From the NCBI GenBank assembly GCA_964559835.1, contig CAZLJE010000005.1, forward strand, positions 141,733 to 205,732: 64,000 bases of DNA, written 5' to 3'. Positions 9,344 to 16,505 of the stretch are shown here, piece after piece. Below the pieces are notes generated by a model. That model was not told where the DNA came from and searched no databases. It saw only the letters and a list, made by a program, of their open reading frames with translations. This stretch comes from DAISJI01 sp964559835 (GTDB taxonomy: Bacteria; Acidobacteriota; Terriglobia; Terriglobales; Acidobacteriaceae). Positions within the stretch are counted from its first letter, which is position 1; every line of letters starts with the position of its first letter. The position numbers and the translations under genes were made by a program.

Positions 9344-9991
9344 ATGCAAGACTCGCAGGACACGGAGGTAACACTGGGAACAGGGCGTTTGCTGGCGCTG
9401 TTCTTCGGCCTGGTAGTGATCTGCGCGCTGTTCTTCAGCGTGGGATTTTCGCTGGGACGGAAATCGACGCCAGCGGCAGCGACGACCACCGCGTCGATGC
9501 CCGCGCCCATCGCCACAACGGCGGGCGAGAAGCCCACCGCATTGAGATCGGAAACGAAGGCGGCAGATCCGCAACCGGCGGCGCAGCCGAATTCAACTTC
9601 GGATGAGCTGACCTTCTATAAATCGGTCGAAGAAAAAGACGCAAAGACGCAACTGGATCAGCCGGCGCCGAATCCGCCGACCGTGTTCTCGAACAAAGCG
9701 GCCGATGCTAAACCCGCCGATAAGGCTTCCGAAGCGAAGGCGCCCGAGATCGCAAAGCCGACGCAACTTCAAGCCGGGTACATGGTCCAGGTTGCGGCGG
9801 TCAGCAAGCAGGAAGACGCCGACGCGCTGGTCGCCGCCCTGCGCAAGAAACAGTATCCGGTCTTCGCCGCGACCGTGCCCACCGACAAGCTGTACCACGT
9901 GCAAGTCGGACCGTTCAGCGACCCCAAGCAGGCCGACGAAATGAAGTCCAAGCTCGTGAGCGACGGGTATAACCCGATCGTGAAAAGATAG
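9344..9991 (+). CDS. SPOR-domain membrane protein
   Basis: A 215-residue bitopic protein: short cytoplasmic N-terminus, one membrane span (LLALFFGLVVICALFFSVGFSLG, about 13-35), a periplasmic Ala/Pro/Lys-rich linker, and a C-terminal SPOR domain (YMVQVAAVSKQEDADALVAALRKKQYPVFAA...YHVQVGPFSDPKQADEMKSKL, about 143-213). SPOR domains bind denuded peptidoglycan at division sites, so a role in envelope or septal biology is likely. It begins 27 bp after the slipin stop, probably in the same transcript, and a hairpin terminator follows at 10037. Confidence 0.88.
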   Translation: MQDSQDTEVTLGTGRLLALFFGLVVICALFFSVGFSLGRKSTPAAATTTASMPAPIATTAGEKPTALRSETKAADPQPAAQPNSTSDELTFYKSVEEKDAKTQLDQPAPNPPTVFSNKAADAKPADKASEAKAPEIAKPTQLQAGYMVQVAAVSKQEDADALVAALRKKQYPVFAATVPTDKLYHVQVGPFSDPKQADEMKSKLVSDGYNPIVKR

Positions 9992-10118
9992 GCTCAGGGC
10001 GTAGGGCTTACGGGTCAGGATTTTTGGAATAACAAACGCCGCCCGATTTCGAGCGGCGTTTTCGTGTCCAGCGCCTCTTCGGTGTGCCCTACGCCCAAAG
10101 CCCTATGCCCCTGAGCCC
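9991..10118. repeat. Inverted stutter words flanking a terminator
   Basis: Left arm 9991-10019 (ggctcagggc, gtagggctta) and right arm 10083-10118 (gccctacgcc, aaagccctat, cctgagccct), which runs on into the stop codon of the next gene, are approximately complementary. They bracket the hairpin at 10037-10062. The TCA stop (minus) of the next gene at 10119 lies inside the right arm. Confidence 0.65.
10037..10062. terminator. Bidirectional rho-independent terminator
   Basis: CGCCGC...GCGGCG stem (10037-10042 with 10053-10058), extended by an internal CG pair. It is followed by TTTT on plus; on minus the other side reads GTTTGTT. It lies between the convergent SPOR and molybdoenzyme genes. Confidence 0.7.
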
Positions 10119-10724
10119 TCAGCCGTACCTTTCCTCGCTAAACGGATCGCCCCGCATGTGATAGCCGTTCTGCTCCCAGAACCCGGGAGTGTCTTTGGCA
10201 AAGAACTCCAGGCCGCGGACCCATTTCACGCTCTTCCACGCATACAGGTGAGGAACGATCAGTCGCAGCGGATAACCGTGCTCCGGCTCAAGCGGCTGGC
10301 CGTCGTGATGGGTAGCGAACAGAACGCCGTCGCGATCGAGATCGGCTAACGGAACGTTGGCGGTGAAACCCTGTTCGGCGTGCACAAGCACGTACTTCGC
10401 TTCCGGGTTCGGACGGACGAGCTGAAGGACTTCGCGGAAGGCAACGCCGGACCAGCGATTATCGAAGCGGCTCCAGCGCGTGACGCAGTGGAAGTCGCTG
10501 GTCGATTCCGTACGCGGGAGCTTGTCGAACTCGTCCCACGTCAGGCGCACGGGGTTTTCGACCAGCCCCCAGACTCGAAACTCCCATTTTCCCGGATCGA
10601 ATCGCGGCACCGATCCGTAGTGCAGGACGGGCCACTTCAACGTCAGCGACTGGCCGGGAGGAAGACGACCCTCGTCGCGCATTTTGCGCTCGAGGGTCTT
10701 GCGTTCATTGCCTTCAAAGAGCAC
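10119..10724 (-). CDS. Sulfite oxidase-like molybdopterin oxidoreductase (YedY/MsrP-like)
   Basis: A 201-residue enzyme with the sulfite-oxidase molybdopterin fold. The likely molybdenum-ligand Cys is in SDFHCVTRWSRFDNRWSGV (about residues 76-94), followed by the family patterns GFTANVPLADLDRDGVLFATHHDGQPLEPEHGYPLRLIVPHLYAWKSVKWV. It is shorter than MsrP (about 330) and has no obvious Tat signal, so it belongs to the small cytoplasmic subgroup; the substrate is unknown. The GTG start at 10724 is the best in-frame choice. No haem partner gene is adjacent. Confidence 0.87.
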   Translation of the reverse strand: MLFEGNERKTLERKMRDEGRLPPGQSLTLKWPVLHYGSVPRFDPGKWEFRVWGLVENPVRLTWDEFDKLPRTESTSDFHCVTRWSRFDNRWSGVAFREVLQLVRPNPEAKYVLVHAEQGFTANVPLADLDRDGVLFATHHDGQPLEPEHGYPLRLIVPHLYAWKSVKWVRGLEFFAKDTPGFWEQNGYHMRGDPFSEERYG

Positions 10725-10756
10725 AGGCGTTAGATGACTACAGGGGGCGGAAGCGC

Positions 10757-11677
10757 TCAGTCTTTAGAGCTCGCCTGAGAATTCGCGCCCATCAGCTTCA
10801 CCGTTTTCGCCTTATACCGGCTGCCCTGGAACTCGGCCGAGACCTCCACGTCGCTGCCGACGGTGACGTCCTGGCCAACCGTATCCGGATCGAAGTGCAG
10901 CTCATAGACCTTGTTGTCGCTCGCGTTCTCGACCGCCATCACGCCGCTCTTCACGTCGAGGTGCCGCACCTTGCCGGCGAACGTGAATGAGGCGCCCGGC
11001 ATGGCGAGGATCGTGACCTCCTGCGCCGTGTTGCGCTTGCGGTGGTCGGACGAGAAGTGCACTGTCACCAGCGAACCGGGGACCAGGTCGATCTTCGAGT
11101 CACCTCCCGATCCCTTCACCTGCGTCTCGTTCGTGACGCGGAAGGTGACCGGCGCCGCAGACAGGTCGTCGCGCACCGTCATCACGCCGCTGCCCGGGTT
11201 GTAGTTGACGATTTGGCCGCGCGCGTCGGCCGGACGCAGGCTCGTCACCACGCGGATATTGCGCGCGAAGAGCTGCGTACCGTCGAGCATCGAGTCGACA
11301 TACACGCGCTCTCCCGGTTGCAGCGCCTTCGATGTGGACTCGACGCCGTCGCGATAGATGTGGCTGCGCTCGTCGTAGCCGAGCATCATGCGCTTGCCGT
11401 TGCCGAACACCCGGAGCGTGATCCGCTGGCGAATAGGGTCGCTCTTCTCCACGACTCCGCCCAGCAGCGCGACCTTGCCTTTCGGCATCTTCGGGACACC
11501 GAACATAGGATCGTTTGCGTCCATGGTCTCGGTATCCTGGACCGTGGTCTTGGTGTTGTTATCGGCCTGCACGGGAGACGTGGCGCTCTGGGGGGCGGGC
11601 GGCGTGCCCGGCCCTTGCGCCAATCCGTAAGTCGCAAAACAGAATGTCAGAAACAAAACCAGGGAAACACGCTTCAT
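10757..11677 (-). CDS. Secreted DUF5666-type beta-domain protein
   Basis: A 306-residue exported protein. The signal peptide (about 1-21, AQG) is followed by a Pro/Thr/Gln-rich linker and three repeated small beta modules of the DUF5666 kind (VEKSDPIRQRITLRVFGNGK; GQIVNYNPGSGVMTVRD; GKVRHLDVKSGVMAVEN), each ending in a 'pGs.V.V' element such as GSLVTVHF. The ATG at 11677 has AGGAG 6 nt upstream; the TTG one codon earlier is unlikely. Function unknown; such domains are common in acidobacterial secretomes. Confidence 0.72.
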   Translation of the reverse strand: MKRVSLVLFLTFCFATYGLAQGPGTPPAPQSATSPVQADNNTKTTVQDTETMDANDPMFGVPKMPKGKVALLGGVVEKSDPIRQRITLRVFGNGKRMMLGYDERSHIYRDGVESTSKALQPGERVYVDSMLDGTQLFARNIRVVTSLRPADARGQIVNYNPGSGVMTVRDDLSAAPVTFRVTNETQVKGSGGDSKIDLVPGSLVTVHFSSDHRKRNTAQEVTILAMPGASFTFAGKVRHLDVKSGVMAVENASDNKVYELHFDPDTVGQDVTVGSDVEVSAEFQGSRYKAKTVKLMGANSQASSKD

Positions 11678-11891
11678 CAACGACTCCTAGGCTCGACCGT
11701 AAGAACTCGGGTTCGGGTGCCCCGGTTAAGCCTGGTTTGGCTTAGCCGGCAAATCCAGCCGCTTCTTACGATGCCAGCCGCAACATCCGAGTTAGCACGC
11801 GGTTGTCCAAAAAGAGCACTCGATTTCGGGGCTGCTGGCAAACGCGTAACGAGTATTCCCATCCAATGAGAGGAAAGCGGCTGCTCAACTG

Positions 11892-11907
11892 TGGCACGCG
11901 TGTTGCT
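11892..11907 (+). promoter_or_regulatory. Sigma-54 (RpoN) promoter, -24/-12
   Basis: TGGCAC-N5-TTGCT matches the sigma-54 consensus (TGGCAC-N5-TTGCW) with the correct GG-N10-GC spacing. It lies 35 bp before the ATG of the TPR gene at 11943, on the same strand. No enhancer-binding-protein gene is nearby. Confidence 0.7.
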
Positions 11908-11942
11908 TCTGGATTCCCTGTAGTTGGAGGTCTACCCCGGTC

Positions 11943-13421
11943 ATGAGGCTCCATCCCCTGGTATTGTCCTCGGTCCTCGCTGTAGGTCTGATGGTCGGCA
12001 TTGCGCACGCCGGCGATATCCGGATCAATCTTCCGAAACGCACCAAGCCCACCCCCGTCCAAAAGCTGAACCAGGACGGTGTTAAGGCGATCCAGCACCA
12101 CAAGATCGACCAGGCGCGCAAGCTCTTCTACAAGGCTTACCTGCTCGACCCCGACGATCCTTTTACGCTGAACAACCTCGGTTACATCTCCGAATTGAAT
12201 GGCGACATCGAGCGCGCGCAGCGGTATTACGAGCTGGCGGCCGAGAACACTTCCGACGCGACCATCGATCGCAGCACCACCGAGGCGTACAAGGGCAAGA
12301 CTGTCGCCGAAGTCGGTGGCCACGCGGGCGACGCGCAAATGCAGATCAACCGCTACAACGTGCAAGCCATGGGCCTGCTGATGAAGGACCGCGCCCCGGA
12401 GGCTGACCTTGTCCTCGAGAAAGCGCTGCGCCTCGACCCGCGCAATCCATTCACGCTGAATAATCTCGGCTTCGCCAAGGAGAAGGAAGGTGAGTACGAG
12501 ATCGCGCTGACCTATTACAGCAAGGCCGCAAACACCGGAAGCAACGAGCCCATCATCGTGGCCGTGAACCGCAAGTGGCGCGGCCGTCACATCAGCGAAG
12601 TCGCCCGCGACAACGCCAAGGCGCTCCAAAGGTTGATGGAGAAAGAGAACACGCCGGAAGCGCAGGTCGCGCGCTTGAACCTCCAGGGCGTCTCGGCGAT
12701 GAACCGCAACGATCGCACCACCGCGCGCCAGTACTTCCAACGCGCCTACAAGATCGATCCGACGAACGCGTTCACATTGAACAACATGGGATTCCTCTCC
12801 GAGATGGATGGGGACCGCGAGACTGCCGACTTCTTCTACGGGAAAGCCCAGGAGGCGAACCGTAATGGCGCGGTCGCCGCCGTCGCGACGCGCAAGAATG
12901 TCGAGGGCAAGCCCATTCGCGCCGTCGCCGAGTATGGCGACAATATGATCGCCGCGCGCATGGAAGCTGAGCGTGCCGTGCGCGAGCGGGAGGGCGGCCC
13001 CGTCCTGCTGAAGAAGCGTGACGGCAGTGCGGTCGTCGAGCCCGAAAAACCAGCGGAGCCGCTGCCCGACGATGCTTTCGAACCGAAACCGGCGACGCCT
13101 CCGCCGTCCGATGTCATCCAGCCGCTACCCGACAATGCGCAGCCCCCGGCCGCCCAGCCGAATAATCCGCCGGCGAGCACTCCGCCTGCGACGAAGCCTG
13201 GCGAAGTGATGCCTCCGCTGCCGGACAATCAGCAGCCCGCCACAAACCCAGGTGGGGTCCTGCCGCCGCTGCCCGACAATCAACAGCCCCCAGCCACTCA
13301 GCAGCAGCCGGGGAACACCCAGCAGCCTGCGGCAAATCCGGGTGGAGTGCTGCCGCCGTTACCCGATAACCAGCAGCCTCCGGCCGCCAAGCAGCCGCCT
13401 CCGAAGCCGCCGAAGCAGTAA
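11943..13421 (+). CDS. Secreted TPR protein with proline-rich repeat tail
   Basis: A 492-residue exported protein with a signal peptide ending AHAGD (about residue 24). Three long, similar modules follow, each holding a TPR and the signature 'PFTLNNLGY/F' (about 40-150, 150-250, 255-345), then a Pro/Gln/Asn-rich tail with five or six copies of 'PLPDNxQP' (about 375-492). The modules look like internal duplications. The ATG has a GGAGG-type site (gttggaggtc) upstream. A sigma-54 promoter sits 35 bp upstream, so expression may depend on an activator. Function unknown; the layout suggests an envelope-tethered interaction scaffold. Confidence 0.72.
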   Translation: MRLHPLVLSSVLAVGLMVGIAHAGDIRINLPKRTKPTPVQKLNQDGVKAIQHHKIDQARKLFYKAYLLDPDDPFTLNNLGYISELNGDIERAQRYYELAAENTSDATIDRSTTEAYKGKTVAEVGGHAGDAQMQINRYNVQAMGLLMKDRAPEADLVLEKALRLDPRNPFTLNNLGFAKEKEGEYEIALTYYSKAANTGSNEPIIVAVNRKWRGRHISEVARDNAKALQRLMEKENTPEAQVARLNLQGVSAMNRNDRTTARQYFQRAYKIDPTNAFTLNNMGFLSEMDGDRETADFFYGKAQEANRNGAVAAVATRKNVEGKPIRAVAEYGDNMIAARMEAERAVREREGGPVLLKKRDGSAVVEPEKPAEPLPDDAFEPKPATPPPSDVIQPLPDNAQPPAAQPNNPPASTPPATKPGEVMPPLPDNQQPATNPGGVLPPLPDNQQPPATQQQPGNTQQPAANPGGVLPPLPDNQQPPAAKQPPPKPPKQ

Positions 13422-13435
13422 ACAACCTCAGAACG

Positions 13436-13461
13436 CGAAACCCGGCTCCGGCCGGGTTTCG
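13436..13461 (+). terminator. Hairpin after the TPR gene
   Basis: CGAAACCCGG (13436-13445) pairs perfectly with CCGGGTTTCG (13452-13461) across a 6-nt loop, 15 bp after the stop. There is no long T-tract, so termination is likely but not certain. Confidence 0.6.
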
Positions 13462-13465
13462 CCAT

Positions 13466-13500
13466 GCCAAATGCCCAACGCCCAAAGCCTCAAGCATTGA
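13466..13500. repeat. Short stutter words (ATGCCC / ACGCCC)
   Basis: A single arm of repeated words (atgccaaatgcccaacgccc) between convergent genes, of the same style as the other intergenic stutter repeats. Confidence 0.4.
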
Positions 13501-13506
13501 GCAGAC

Positions 13507-13944
13507 CTAATGCTTAGTTGTTGCCGATTTGGTCGGCGTAGAGTCCTGCTTCAGGAACCTGGCAATCTCTTGCGCCCGCGCCCGGATTCCCTGCTCGTCT
13601 TTGCGCGTCGAACTCGAAGTCGAGCCGATGTCCTGGTTCCAGAGCTCTTTTCCGGTCTTATCCTTCAGGAAAACGGTCACGCGCTTGACCGGGCGGCCGC
13701 CCTCGACGCGCGTCACGATGAGCCCGCTGATCGTCGAATCCGCCTGCGGCTCGAAATCCACAACCTTGAAACCCACCTGGGCCAGCTCGTAGCCCAGTGC
13801 CAGTTTGAGCTGGTCGGCGTCGTCGCCCATACCGAAATTCCCGATAAAGATCTTGCCCGGCTTGACCGGCGTCCGCGCAGCCTGTGACAGCACTACTCCC
13901 GCGATCAGAACAACCGCCGCACACGTTGCTATGGCCCTTCGCAT
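13507..13944 (-). CDS. Secreted protein of unknown function
   Basis: A 145-residue protein with a clear signal peptide (RRAIATCAAVVLIAGVVLSQA). The mature part has alternating beta/alpha character: KIFIGNFGMGDDADQLKLALGYELAQVGFKV, then STISGLIVTRVEGG, VTVFLKDKTGKELWNQDIGS, and a charged C-terminal helix. The 'xFIGNFGxxxxxxxLK..L...L...GF.VV' layout resembles secreted curli-assembly/FlgO-like small domains that bind an envelope partner, but no family could be named. It converges with the TPR gene and lies 46 bp downstream of thiD on the same strand. Confidence 0.6.
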   Translation of the reverse strand: MRRAIATCAAVVLIAGVVLSQAARTPVKPGKIFIGNFGMGDDADQLKLALGYELAQVGFKVVDFEPQADSTISGLIVTRVEGGRPVKRVTVFLKDKTGKELWNQDIGSTSSSTRKDEQGIRARAQEIARFLKQDSTPTKSATTKH

Positions 13945-13990
13945 CGCTACATCTTGCCTTTCGCAGTCCGTTGACTCAAGGTAAAACGCG

Positions 13991-14785
13991 TTACCTGCTC
14001 CCGCGGTGTGCCAGATGATTCAACGGCCCCTTCCCTCGCCCGATCGGGACTGCGGCGGCAATCGCGTCGGCGACATACTGTTTCGCCAGTCCAACCGCTT
14101 CCGTCAGCCCCGACCCCAGCGCCAGCCGGCATGCCAGCGCGGTCGAGAAAGCGCATCCGGTTCCATGGGTCGATTGCGACTCGATCCTCCTCCCCGGATA
14201 CTCTCTGGACATTTCCCCATAACAGAGCAGGTCCACCGCCTCTCGGAGGTGTCCGCCGGTGACCACCACCGCCCGCGCGCCCATCTCCTGGAGCCGCTCC
14301 CCTGCCGTGCGCATCCCGGAAACATCCGACACTTCCAGACCGGTCAGTGCCCCGGCCTCATCTATGTTCGGGGTCACCACGTCGGCCAGCGGAAGGAGCC
14401 GGTTCTTCAGGACCTCGACCCCCGCCGGATCCAGCAGTTCCGCCCCGGACGACGACCTTATTACGGGATCCAACACCACATTCTTCGGACGCCGCTGCTC
14501 CAGGAACGCGGCAACCGCCCTCGCCACCGCTCCCGACCCCAGCATTCCAACTCGAACCGCCCCGAATTCCACGTCGCTTACCAGCTCGGCCAGCGTTTCG
14601 ACGACGGTCTCCGCCCGGACCGCCTCCACCCGGCGTACCCCCACGGTCGACTGCACCGTAAAAGCCGTGATGCAGGTCATGGCATAGCAGCCGTGGGCCG
14701 CCGCAGTCTTGATATCGGCCGTGACACCCGCGCCCGATGAGGGGTCAAAGCCGGCGATCGACAGCACGATGGGAGGTATGGTCAT
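13991..14785 (-). CDS. thiD: Hydroxymethylpyrimidine / phosphomethylpyrimidine kinase
   Basis: Cytoplasmic kinase of thiamine synthesis: two ATP-dependent phosphorylations of HMP to HMP-PP. It has 264 residues, the usual length. Diagnostic motifs are LSIAGFDPSSGAGVTADIKT at the start, VLDPVIRSSSGAELLD in the middle, TPNIDEAGALTG, and the anion hole/catalytic STHGTGCAFSTALA near residue 205. The start is ATG at 14785; the frame is open further upstream but the N-terminal strand begins here. No other thi genes are adjacent. Confidence 0.95.
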   Translation of the reverse strand: MTIPPIVLSIAGFDPSSGAGVTADIKTAAAHGCYAMTCITAFTVQSTVGVRRVEAVRAETVVETLAELVSDVEFGAVRVGMLGSGAVARAVAAFLEQRRPKNVVLDPVIRSSSGAELLDPAGVEVLKNRLLPLADVVTPNIDEAGALTGLEVSDVSGMRTAGERLQEMGARAVVVTGGHLREAVDLLCYGEMSREYPGRRIESQSTHGTGCAFSTALACRLALGSGLTEAVGLAKQYVADAIAAAVPIGRGKGPLNHLAHRGSR

Positions 14786-15151
14786 CGGCCGCAGTGTAGC
14801 AGCAGTGACCGTCCACACCATCCGTAACCACTTGTGCAATACATTTTGCCGATGTTACCTAACGTAACAACAAGCCCGTAAAACTTGTCATCCCCGGCCA
14901 ACACCGCCTCCCGCAACCCCTTCTAATGGAAAGACGTTAGCTTACATCGGGTTTTGACCCGGTCGCTGCCTAGGCTACCGGAGGTCAAAAGTCAAGCAAA
15001 AAGGGCTGCCCCATTTGTGGTGCAGTTGACTTTTAGTTTTTTGTTTCTATAGACTTACGGGATTGCGCCTCGGGGAGGGGGCGGCCTGTACGACCCAGGA
15101 ATGAGCTGTAAGTTTCCGGGCCACACGAACGCCAATACACGAGGTGAGTAG
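14786..15151 (+). other. 366-bp intergenic region with structured leader candidate and rlpA promoter
   Basis: No coding sequence was found. At 14932-14994 two overlapping stems are possible: CGGGT/ACCCG and CCGGT/ACCGG share bases, so they are mutually exclusive. Next come the arms AAAAGTCAA (14990s) and TTGACTTTT (15026-15034) followed by a T-rich run, which looks like a terminator hairpin; its right arm is also the -35 box of the promoter at 15026-15053. The alternative stems upstream of a terminator resemble a riboswitch expression platform, but no known class could be matched. Confidence 0.35.
15026..15053 (+). promoter_or_regulatory. Sigma-70-type promoter for rlpA
   Basis: -35 TTGACT (15026-15031), 16-bp spacer, -10 TATAGA (15048-15053). 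Transcription would begin near 15060, leaving a leader of about 90 nt before the rlpA ATG. Confidence 0.5.
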
Positions 15152-15622
15152 ATGCAACGATTCCTAACCATCATGCTGGCGACAGCATTTGCTATCCCCA
15201 GCCTGACGGCGCAGAACCGGCAAGCGGACCCCCCGAATTCCCCCAAGACCGCCCTCAACATCATTCAACCGAAGCCGGGCAAGCGACACTGGTACCAGAT
15301 CGGCAAGGCCTCCTGGTACGGCCCGCACTTCCAAGGCAAAGAAACCGCCAGTGGCGAAACCTTTGACATGTACGACCTGACCGCCGCCCACCGTACCCTG
15401 CCCCTCGGCAGTCTGGTGCGGGTGACGAACCTGAAGAACGGCAGCCAGGTGACCGTCCGCATCAACGACCGCGGACCGGTTTATCGCTCTAGAATCATCG
15501 ACTTGTCTTACAAAGCGGCCAAGGTCCTCGGCCTCAAGAGCGAAGGCATCCAGACCGTCCGGCTCGAAGTCATCGCCGTACCGGTCCAAGTAGCGCAGGA
15601 AAACAGCCTGGCCTTCCAGTAG
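15152..15622 (+). CDS. rlpA: RlpA-family septal peptidoglycan-cleaving/binding protein
   Basis: A 156-residue exported protein with signal peptide 1-20 (IPSLTAQN) and a complete double-psi beta-barrel: GKASWYGPHFQGKETASGETFDMYDLTAAHRTLPLGSLVRVTNLKNG...VRINDRGPVYRSRIIDLSYKAAKVLGL (about 46-135). The catalytic-type His and Asp of RlpA lytic transglycosylases (AAHRTLP, NDRGP) are present. It lacks the C-terminal SPOR domain of Pseudomonas RlpA, so septal targeting must differ. It has its own promoter and a terminator hairpin follows at 15659. Confidence 0.9.
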   Translation: MQRFLTIMLATAFAIPSLTAQNRQADPPNSPKTALNIIQPKPGKRHWYQIGKASWYGPHFQGKETASGETFDMYDLTAAHRTLPLGSLVRVTNLKNGSQVTVRINDRGPVYRSRIIDLSYKAAKVLGLKSEGIQTVRLEVIAVPVQVAQENSLAFQ

Positions 15623-15623
15623 G

Positions 15624-15758
15624 AAGGCTTCAGGCTTCAGGTGTCAGGCAAACAAAGCAGCCGCTCGGAGCTCGAGCGGCTTTCGCTTTTCCTGACACCT
15701 CACTCTTGAAGCCTAATACCTGCTTTCCTGACACCTGCCCTTGAAGCCTGACACCTGG
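15624..15758. repeat. Inverted stutter words (CTTCAGG, GTGTCAGG) around a terminator
   Basis: Left arm 15624-15649 carries repeated cttcagg/gtgtcagg words. Right arm 15690-15758 carries their complements several times (cctgacacct, ttgaagcct). They flank the hairpin at 15659-15681, the same architecture as at 9991-10118. Confidence 0.75.
15659..15690 (+). terminator. Rho-independent terminator after rlpA
   Basis: AGCCGCTCG pairs with CGAGCGGCT across a 5-nt loop (15659-15681), followed by the T-rich run ttcgctttt. Confidence 0.75.
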
Positions 15759-15760
15759 AG

Positions 15761-15766
15761 TACAAT
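15761..15766 (+). promoter_or_regulatory. -10-like TACAAT before pyrF
   Basis: TACAAT ends 10 nt before the pyrF ATG with no Shine-Dalgarno between, consistent with a leaderless or very short-leader transcript. No -35 at standard spacing was identified. Confidence 0.35.
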
Positions 15767-15776
15767 CGGCTGCGGC

Positions 15777-16499
15777 ATGAATGCGCGCGAGCATCTGATC
15801 GTAGCCCTCGACGTCCCCACCGCCGCCCAAGCCCAATCGATTGCCAACCAGGTCGGCGACGCTGCCGGGTATTTCAAGGTCGGCAAGCAGCTTTTCACCG
15901 CCGAGGGACCGCAGCTCGTCCGTGACCTGGTCGCCTCAGGCCGCCGCGTGTTCCTCGACCTCAAGTTCCACGACATCCCCAACACCGTCGCGGGCGCCGT
16001 GAAGTCGGCTGCCCAGCTCGGCGCCAGTATGCTGACCGTCCACGCCTCCGGCGGCTCGCGGATGCTCAAGGCCGCCGTGGATGCTGCCGGCCCCTCGGGG
16101 CCAATGATATTGGCTGTCACCGTCCTGACCAGCCTCACCGACGCCGACATGCCCGAGATTGGTGTCGCCGGCCGCGTTCGCGATCAGGCCCTCCGCATGG
16201 CTGCACTTGCGCGCAATTGCGGCTGTCCGGGGGTGGTCAGCTCTCCGAATGAGGCCGCCGAGATCCGCCGCGAGCTGGGCAGCGGCTTCGCCGTCGTGAC
16301 CCCGGGCATCCGTCCTGCCGGATCCGATGTCGGAGACCAGGCCCGAGTCGCCACACCGGCCAGCGCCATCCGTGCCGGGGCGACCCACCTCGTCATTGGA
16401 CGCCCGATCACTGCGGCCCCAGACCCGGCCGCCGCCGCCCGGTCCATCCTCGCCGAGATCGAAGAGGCTTGCCGGCAGCCCGTCGCTTCCCAGACTTGA
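15777..16499 (+). CDS. pyrF: Orotidine-5'-phosphate decarboxylase
   Basis: Final step of UMP synthesis (OMP to UMP plus CO2). It has 240 residues. The catalytic signature DLKFHDIPNTV (about 61-71) holds the Lys/Asp tetrad; LIVALDVPTAAQA starts the TIM barrel, and TPGIRPAGSDVGDQARVATPASAIRAGATHLVIGRPIT is the phosphate-binding end. The ATG at 15777 is chosen over an open upstream ATG because the family starts with 'REHLIVALD'. It belongs to the short (type 1) subfamily. Confidence 0.96.
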   Translation: MNAREHLIVALDVPTAAQAQSIANQVGDAAGYFKVGKQLFTAEGPQLVRDLVASGRRVFLDLKFHDIPNTVAGAVKSAAQLGASMLTVHASGGSRMLKAAVDAAGPSGPMILAVTVLTSLTDADMPEIGVAGRVRDQALRMAALARNCGCPGVVSSPNEAAEIRRELGSGFAVVTPGIRPAGSDVGDQARVATPASAIRAGATHLVIGRPITAAPDPAAAARSILAEIEEACRQPVASQT

Positions 16500-16505
16500 G
16501 ATAAC

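Noticed and set aside
14932..14994. c-di-GMP or c-di-AMP riboswitch upstream of rlpA
   Set aside because: Some stems are plausible, but the conserved core sequences of either class could not be aligned; kept only as an unassigned structured leader.
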